Shown: piece after piece, positions 59,191 to 64,000 of the stretch
Layout of the letters: the number at the start of each line of letters is the position of its first letter
How positions within the stretch are numbered: the first letter of the stretch is position 1
Virus record (IMG/VR): IMGVR_UViG_3300017971_000272
Coordinates: 1 to 64,000 of that record
Source of the DNA: a virus
Length of the DNA: 64,000 nucleotides
Strand: one strand, 5' to 3'
Position numbers and translations under genes: made by a program
Notes under the pieces: generated by a model
The model's input: the letters and a program-made list of their open reading frames with translations, nothing else
Told to the model about the DNA's origin: nothing
Databases searched by the model: none

Positions 59191-61125
59191 TTATTCATAT
59201 TTTTTCAATAAAATATTTAACATTTCAAATTCACTAAAATCATCCCCATCTAAAATCTTATTAATCACTTTTTCTTTTTCTTGTAATAGATGCATGATAT
59301 CTTCTTCAATAGTGTTTTTAGCTATCAAATACCAAACATTCACAGCATTCTTTTGTCCGATACGATGACACCGATCAGCAGCTTGAGAATGTAAAGAAGG
59401 TGTCCATCCGAGTTCAAGGAACACAACATTACTTGCAGCAGTTAAAGTGATGCCCACACCAGCAGCTTTGATATTGCCCACAAAAATCTTTATATTTGAA
59501 TCATTTTGGAATGTATCTACTATTTGTTGACGTTTATTAGCCTGTACACTTCCATCAATTTTAACCGCCTTATGGCCATATCTTTTCATTAATTCATTAA
59601 TAACATGCTTATGTGTAGCAAATACTACAAGCTTCTCGTCTGATCCCTCTAAGAAGTCATCAATCCATTGGATACATTGTTTCAGCTTGCCATTAACAGC
59701 TACTTGTTTCAATGCCTCAATTCTTGAAAGAGTTTGTGCGTTTTGTGCCTTAGATGCTGCTTTACTGCCTTTAGTTTCTCTTACCCATTCAATAAAATCT
59801 GTTTCAGCTCTGCTATATTCCTTCATATTGTTCAGTTCTAAAGGCAGTAGAGTCTTTATTTTATCCGGTAGATCTGTAAGCACCTCTTCTTTTTTACGTC
59901 TTAGCATGATTGTATTGGTTAATAAGTCATGTAATTCTTCATGATTTGAAGAGCCATTATAATTCCAGCTAAAACCATCAAATTTTAAATCACAAAACTT
60001 CTTTCCATATTGTGTTTTAGATTTAAATGTTTCGGGATCGAGTATTTGCAACATATTAAATATTTCAATTGGTCTGTTTTCAATTGGAGTACCAGATAAT
60101 CCAATTACATGATCTATCTTTTTACATACGTTTTTAACTGCTTTTGTTCTTATAGCTTTTGAATTTTTTATCATATGAACTTCATCAGCTACTACAGCTT
60201 TTAATTTTACCTTTTTTAATTCCTTTAGCCATGCATTCAAAATATCGTAATTAATAATATAAATATCTTTTTTTGGAAGATCATACGTCTTTTTACCATT
60301 AATAATGTGTATAGATTTATCTCCGGTAGTTATTTTAAATTCTTTTTCCCAATTATATTTTACAGATGCAGGACATATGATCAATGCAGGTCTAATTTCA
60401 GGATGTAGATGCAAGTAACTGATTGATTGGATACTTTTTCCCAAACCCATATCATCCGCAATCAAGGCTCTGCCATTTTTAAGATTTAAAAAAGAAACAC
60501 CTTGTTTTTGAAACTTGAAAGGCTCCCTTAATAATCCAGGAACCTTAGTTTCTGGAAGTTCGTTTTGATTAATCTTATTTCTTTTTAGCCATTTCTTAAC
60601 TTTTGGATGTAGTTTGAAATCTAATTCTTTCAGTTTTTCAATGTTAGCTACTGTACAATTAGATATCCATCTTGGCTTAGGTTCTTTTTCAAACTTTCTA
60701 TCTATTAAATGTTCTTTGATATCGGATACTGTTTCATAGCAGAATGGGAAAGTGATGATGAGTTGATTATCCATCAATTTAACATACTTTCCAGAGCTAT
60801 CATAAAATTTAGTTCTTTTTCTTTTAACTTTAGGAGTTGGATTATTATTTGGCATAGGATCAATCTTAAGAGCTATTAATTGATTTTTATATTTTTTAAT
60901 AGCCTTTCTAACTGTTTCTATCTGTTTATGTGATAATCTATTATACCGTAAATAGAATTCACTAATGCTGGATAAAATAGCAGCATCAACAGCATTAAAT
61001 CCTTTGCCATTTTGATAATGAGTGCTTTTACCATGCTGTTCATCTATTTCTTGTTGGCTGTAAATAGCCAACAAAGCACCTATCAAAAATTCATCATCTG
61101 TTTTTATTCTGTCAACAATATCCAT
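59191..61125 (-). CDS. SNF2/SWI2-type helicase
   Basis: 644 aa. Motif I DDMGLGKSIQS (about 224-234), motif II DEVHMIKN (about 315), motif III GLSGTPIEN, motif VI AADRCHRIGQ. C-terminal and N-terminal (HARP-like region about 110-180: LIITFPFCYETVSDIKEH) complete. Could remodel forks or remove host proteins from phage DNA. The promoter before the coiled-coil gene lies just past its stop. Confidence 0.9.
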   Translation of the reverse strand: MDIVDRIKTDDEFLIGALLAIYSQQEIDEQHGKSTHYQNGKGFNAVDAAILSSISEFYLRYNRLSHKQIETVRKAIKKYKNQLIALKIDPMPNNNPTPKVKRKRTKFYDSSGKYVKLMDNQLIITFPFCYETVSDIKEHLIDRKFEKEPKPRWISNCTVANIEKLKELDFKLHPKVKKWLKRNKINQNELPETKVPGLLREPFKFQKQGVSFLNLKNGRALIADDMGLGKSIQSISYLHLHPEIRPALIICPASVKYNWEKEFKITTGDKSIHIINGKKTYDLPKKDIYIINYDILNAWLKELKKVKLKAVVADEVHMIKNSKAIRTKAVKNVCKKIDHVIGLSGTPIENRPIEIFNMLQILDPETFKSKTQYGKKFCDLKFDGFSWNYNGSSNHEELHDLLTNTIMLRRKKEEVLTDLPDKIKTLLPLELNNMKEYSRAETDFIEWVRETKGSKAASKAQNAQTLSRIEALKQVAVNGKLKQCIQWIDDFLEGSDEKLVVFATHKHVINELMKRYGHKAVKIDGSVQANKRQQIVDTFQNDSNIKIFVGNIKAAGVGITLTAASNVVFLELGWTPSLHSQAADRCHRIGQKNAVNVWYLIAKNTIEEDIMHLLQEKEKVINKILDGDDFSEFEMLNILLKKYE

Positions 61126-61171
61126 TTGTCCTTTCCTATCCCTATAAAGATATTGAAAAATGTTAAAAATT

Positions 61172-61432
61172 TTAAATTAAGTTTAATACTTTATTAATGT
61201 TAAGAGCTAAAAATAAGTTATCTGTGATTATAACAGACACATGGCTTCCTGAAATACAAAAATCCTCCACATATAAACAGTCCTTGTTAATACAACTGGA
61301 AAAATCAGATAGGAATTCTTTAATATTTGTTTCAAATTTAGTTACTGGATATTCCAATCTTACTCTTTTTCTTTTTTCATTGTTTTGTTTTAGTTTTAAA
61401 TATCTATAAGCTCTATCTTTATTAATTAACAT
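61172..61432 (-). CDS. Hypothetical protein, 86 aa
   Basis: ATG chosen after AGGTGATCAAA. Basic first half. Overlaps no helicase sequence. Unknown role. Confidence 0.5.
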   Translation of the reverse strand: MLINKDRAYRYLKLKQNNEKRKRVRLEYPVTKFETNIKEFLSDFSSCINKDCLYVEDFCISGSHVSVIITDNLFLALNINKVLNLI

Positions 61433-61473
61433 TTTGATCACCTAACCAATTTATTCACTTTTCCATTAAGGGT

Positions 61474-61677
61474 TTATTTTTTAAATTTTTTAAGAATGTC
61501 TATATATGTCTCTTCTGTGGTTAAATACTTTCTAACAGCATTGTTTATAATTTTAGAACGATTCTTATGGCCTATGTAATTTGATGTAATGTATTCCAAT
61601 TGTTTTTTTAAATCATTATCTATCATAAAATTAATCTGACTCTTAGTAATTCCTTTTGGTCTTCCCGGTTTTGCCAT
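61474..61677 (-). CDS. Ribbon-helix-helix regulator, 67 aa
   Basis: GRPKGITKSQINFMIDNDLK, then NRSKIINNAVRKYL, the beta-ribbon and two helices of CopG/MetJ-type repressors. Likely regulator of early promoters; the palindrome at 50180-50226 is one possible site. Confidence 0.68.
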   Translation of the reverse strand: MAKPGRPKGITKSQINFMIDNDLKKQLEYITSNYIGHKNRSKIINNAVRKYLTTEETYIDILKKFKK

Positions 61678-61844
61678 TAATTAGCCTCCTTTTTCTTACA
61701 TATTTTTTCATATGTGTGTTGAAATGGGGTATACTCTTTGCCTCCAAATATTAAATGTAATTCTTCATTAGTAAGCCAATTGTATTGATGAGATCGCATT
61801 TTTTGAACTCCTCTTTTTGATTTCTTTCTTCTTCTTTTGTTCAT
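61677..61844 (-). CDS. Small protein, 55 aa
   Basis: ATG after AAAAGGAGATCTCAAA; the stop overlaps the RHH start as TAATG. Starts MNKRRRKKSKRGVQKM, then LTNEELHLIFGG. Coupled to the regulator. An internal ATG with GAGGAG would give 40 aa. Confidence 0.55.
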   Translation of the reverse strand: MNKRRRKKSKRGVQKMRSHQYNWLTNEELHLIFGGKEYTPFQHTYEKICKKKEAN

Positions 61845-61858
61845 TTTGAGATCTCCTT

Positions 61859-62047
61859 TTATTTAGTACGGGTTCTGATAGTTCTTTTACCCGTTGTTTT
61901 TCTTTTGGTTTCCTCTTTTTTAGCTTGATTGCAATACTGATCACAAACTCCACATGATTTATACATTCTTCGATATCTGCATTGTTTCAAGTTAATAGCA
62001 GTACTAAATTGTGAACATTTAAATATGTGTTTTTTGATATCAGCCAT
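61859..62047 (-). CDS. Small Cys-rich basic protein, 62 aa
   Basis: Cys at HIFKCSQFS, KQCRYRRMYKSCGVCDQYC, then a Lys/Arg/Thr tail. Possibly zinc- or nucleic-acid-binding. Confidence 0.55.
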   Translation of the reverse strand: MADIKKHIFKCSQFSTAINLKQCRYRRMYKSCGVCDQYCNQAKKEETKRKTTGKRTIRTRTK

Positions 62048-62049
62048 TT

Positions 62050-62622
62050 TTATTCGCCTTTCAGATCCTTTATTAGATTAATCTTTTCACTGTCTGAAAA
62101 GATGCCTTGCTCCTTTTGTTCCTCATAATATATTGTTTTAGCCAATCCTCCAGAGTATTGATTGTTGATACGATTCCCTTCCATGCTATAACAGTCACTA
62201 AATGGGAACTCTTCATTGTCCTCATCATATTGATAATAACAACCTGATATGCTATCGGTAGATTCATGATAATCAAACATATAGAATCTATCATATGGAC
62301 CTGCTTCATCCAGCAATAAATATTGCTGGTAATCATCATCCCATCTAAGCATAACAAGCTCCCCTTCTATATCATTACCAACTAAATGTCCATTATCAAA
62401 AGTGCCAAATGTATAGGATCGAGTATTCACATATCCATCAACATGATAAATAAATACCCATTTGCCTATAAATTTATCTAAGTCTGAATTATAGGTTTGG
62501 TTTTGATGACTGCTTTGATTGCTTATTACTTGCTGCTTGTTTTCATTTTTCTTTTCAACATTGCTTCCACATCCATAAATTAATACCGCCATAGTTAAAG
62601 TTAAAATAATAGATCTTTTCAT
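62050..62622 (-). CDS. Phage lipoprotein, 190 aa
   Basis: Signal with lipobox: residues 1-18, LIYGCGS, lipidation at Cys18. The mature part begins Lys/Asn/Gln-rich linker, then a beta domain with aromatic residues (WVFIYHVDGYVNTRSYTFG). A phage early lipoprotein suggests superinfection exclusion at the periplasmic face; no sequence match to a known one. Confidence 0.7.
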   Translation of the reverse strand: MKRSIILTLTMAVLIYGCGSNVEKKNENKQQVISNQSSHQNQTYNSDLDKFIGKWVFIYHVDGYVNTRSYTFGTFDNGHLVGNDIEGELVMLRWDDDYQQYLLLDEAGPYDRFYMFDYHESTDSISGCYYQYDEDNEEFPFSDCYSMEGNRINNQYSGGLAKTIYYEEQKEQGIFSDSEKINLIKDLKGE

Positions 62623-62637
62623 GATTACTTCCTCCTT

Positions 62638-62916
62638 TTATGATACTTGGTTGTAATATTGGTTCATGCGTTTTGCATGGACTTTGTCAAAATATTCTTC
62701 ATCATATAACCAGTTAAATACGTTTTGTGCAAATTGGGAATTGATATCTTCTTTGGAAAATGAAGCTATTACCTTGCCTCTTCTGGAAATATTACGAAGT
62801 TTAACAGAATTATCTTGAAAACAAAGAACTCTTCTTTTACCATCAACTTTGAATGCAAATTCTTTATTATCAGAAAAAACTTTTTTAATGGCTTTTTTAA
62901 ATTCATTTAAGTTCAT
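62638..62916 (-). CDS. Hypothetical protein, 92 aa
   Basis: Start at the ATG after AAAGGAGACAAAT; the promoter at 62951-62979 precedes it. Basic. A longer in-frame ORF begins inside the promoter and is unlikely. Unknown role. Confidence 0.6.
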   Translation of the reverse strand: MNLNEFKKAIKKVFSDNKEFAFKVDGKRRVLCFQDNSVKLRNISRRGKVIASFSKEDINSQFAQNVFNWLYDEEYFDKVHAKRMNQYYNQVS

Positions 62917-62950
62917 ATTTGTCTCCTTTGTTTGGTTAATCTTAAGTACA

Positions 62951-62979
62951 GTTATACAGGAAAATATAAATAAAGTCAA
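62951..62979 (-). promoter_or_regulatory. Shared-family promoter
   Basis: TTGACT (62979-62974), 17-nt spacer, TATAAC (62956-62951), preceded by GGG. Start of the leftward early block. Confidence 0.8.
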
Positions 62980-63185
62980 CCCTCTTTATTAAATTTTTAA
63001 TGTTTTTTTAAAAATTATTTTATTTAGCACAGTCTATGTTTTTTATATCCTCTATATACAAATCAATTTATTTTTAATTTTATTAATTTTATGCTTGATT
63101 ATTACATTTTTTTAATTTATGATGTTTTTCAAGTCATAAAAATTGACTCAAACCTATATAAATCAATACACAAGGAGAACAAAAA

Positions 63186-63989
63186 ATGAGTAAAGACACC
63201 AAAAAAAAGGCTAAAACCACATCTAAAAAGAAATCATCAGCAGCAACTAAAAAATCTACGGGCAAAAAAACATTAACTAAAAAAACCACAAAGAAAAAAA
63301 CAGGTTTTTCTTTGGGAGATTACATGGATGTTATTTATGAAATGAATGATGTCTTCGGTTTGAATCCTCCCATTCCAGATCAGGATAATGAAAAAGATGC
63401 CATTGAAGAGATTAAATCATCTGCTGAATTGATGGAAAGTGATGATATATCTAAATTTACAGAGAAAGCAATAAAAACTTTGAAGCATTTGGAAATTGAT
63501 CTTCCTGAAGCTGAAGAAGAATCTGAAGAAGAAGCTGACGATGATAATCAAGATGTAGATGATGATTCCTCAGATGATTCCTCAGATGATTCCTCAGATG
63601 ATTCCTCAGATGATTCCTCAGATGATGACGACGATGATGATGATGACGAAGAGAAAGAAGATAAAAAAACAAAAGCTAAAAAAGCTACTAAAAAATCTAA
63701 AGATAAAAAGGAAGATAAAAAAGCTTCTACAAAAGATAAAGATAAAACAAATGAAAAGAAGCCCAAAACTAAAAAGGGACCAAGCCCATACGGTTTAACT
63801 GTGGAAATCATGTGTAAAAAACCAGATATGGACACAGATGATTTGAAAAAACAACTTGAAAAAGCAGGTATAGACACTGCTGAATCTAAAGCTGCTATAG
63901 GCACAGGTATTACAACTGTACGTCGTTTAATTTCCATGCTTAGTGCTAATGGGCATACCAAAAAGAAATGGAATTTTTCTAAAAAATAG
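63186..63989 (+). CDS. Lys- and Asp-rich protein with DDSS repeats
   Basis: 267 aa. Lys/Thr/Ser/Ala-rich N-terminus (1-40, histone H1-like), a structured helical part (41-100), an acidic tract with five DDSS units then nine Asp in a row (about 119-159), a second Lys-rich stretch (160-200) and a C-terminal domain (PYGLTVEIMCKKPDMDTDDL, 200-267). AAGGAG ribosome site. Might bind DNA like a nucleoid protein, with the acid part shielding it. No family. Confidence 0.65.
   Translation: MSKDTKKKAKTTSKKKSSAATKKSTGKKTLTKKTTKKKTGFSLGDYMDVIYEMNDVFGLNPPIPDQDNEKDAIEEIKSSAELMESDDISKFTEKAIKTLKHLEIDLPEAEEESEEEADDDNQDVDDDSSDDSSDDSSDDSSDDSSDDDDDDDDDEEKEDKKTKAKKATKKSKDKKEDKKASTKDKDKTNEKKPKTKKGPSPYGLTVEIMCKKPDMDTDDLKKQLEKAGIDTAESKAAIGTGITTVRRLISMLSANGHTKKKWNFSKK
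63561..63620 (+). repeat. 12-bp tandem repeat, five copies
   Basis: GATGATTCCTCA, five identical copies, encoding DDSS. Prone to length change. Confidence 0.9.
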
Positions 63990-64000
63990 GAGAATCACTT

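Noticed and set aside
61768-61953. 61-aa basic minus-strand ORF
   Set aside because: Overlaps two better-supported small genes (61677-61844, 61859-62047) that have ribosome sites and coupled starts.
63457-63798. Minus- and plus-strand ORFs across the DDSS repeat
   Set aside because: Low-complexity shadows of the Lys/Asp-rich gene: a 12-bp repeat stays open in several frames.
1-64000. tRNA genes, CRISPR arrays, integrase or attachment sites
   Set aside because: No cloverleaf, spaced direct-repeat array, recombinase motif or convincing att core was seen by eye.

Overview
This window is part of the genome of an AT-rich tailed double-stranded DNA phage, probably a siphovirus. It encodes a complete head module, a long tape measure, a major tail protein, a frameshifted tail chaperone and head-tail connectors, and I see no sheath or baseplate-wedge genes. 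Sigma70-type promoters (TTGACT, 17 bp, TATAAC), AAGGAG ribosome sites, a phage lipoprotein with a lipobox and a three-TM holin suggest a Gram-negative host; this is inference. I see no integrase, tRNA or CRISPR array. Both ends cut through the genome.

Layout. 1-3376 (+): end of a thymidylate synthase-type gene, a short Rad50/SbcC-like ATPase half and small genes. 3377-46483 (-): one long late block, read right to left: small terminase, many small genes including a dCMP deaminase, large terminase, patatin, FN3 protein, portal, MuF-type minor head protein, scaffold, capsid, capsid cement protein, tail fibre/decoration genes, membrane and ferritin genes, lysis genes, a LamG protein, connectors, major tail protein, tail chaperone, tape measure and tail tip. 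46484-46912: promoter plus terminator, a possible small RNA. 46913-62979 (-): early block with 7-deazaguanine genes (QueE, QueD), DnaB-like helicase, winged-helix replication proteins, primase, SNF2 helicase, RHH regulator, lipoprotein and many tiny genes with CAGGGAGA-type ribosome sites, several behind copies of one promoter. 63186-63989 (+): a Lys/Asp-rich protein.

Most notable. (1) The MuF-type head protein carries an Ala1 intein inside its conserved HWN/CRT motif. Inside this intein, on the opposite strand, lies a complete free-standing EDxHD (Vsr-like) homing endonuclease gene with its own ribosome site. The two frames are codon-aligned, the endonuclease has no TTA, CTA or TCA codon (each would be a stop in the intein), and the intein block B is dual-coding. 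(2) A Gly/Cys-rich protein ends in TGA and continues in frame for 180 more codons with three CHNG/HGDT repeats and no usable start codon: apparent stop-codon readthrough. (3) A 139-nt element in the replication region has perfect 27-nt inverted arms around nested smaller stems: structured RNA, origin or mobile element. (4) Between the major tail protein and the tail chaperone, a terminator and a competing hairpin look like an attenuator or pseudoknot.
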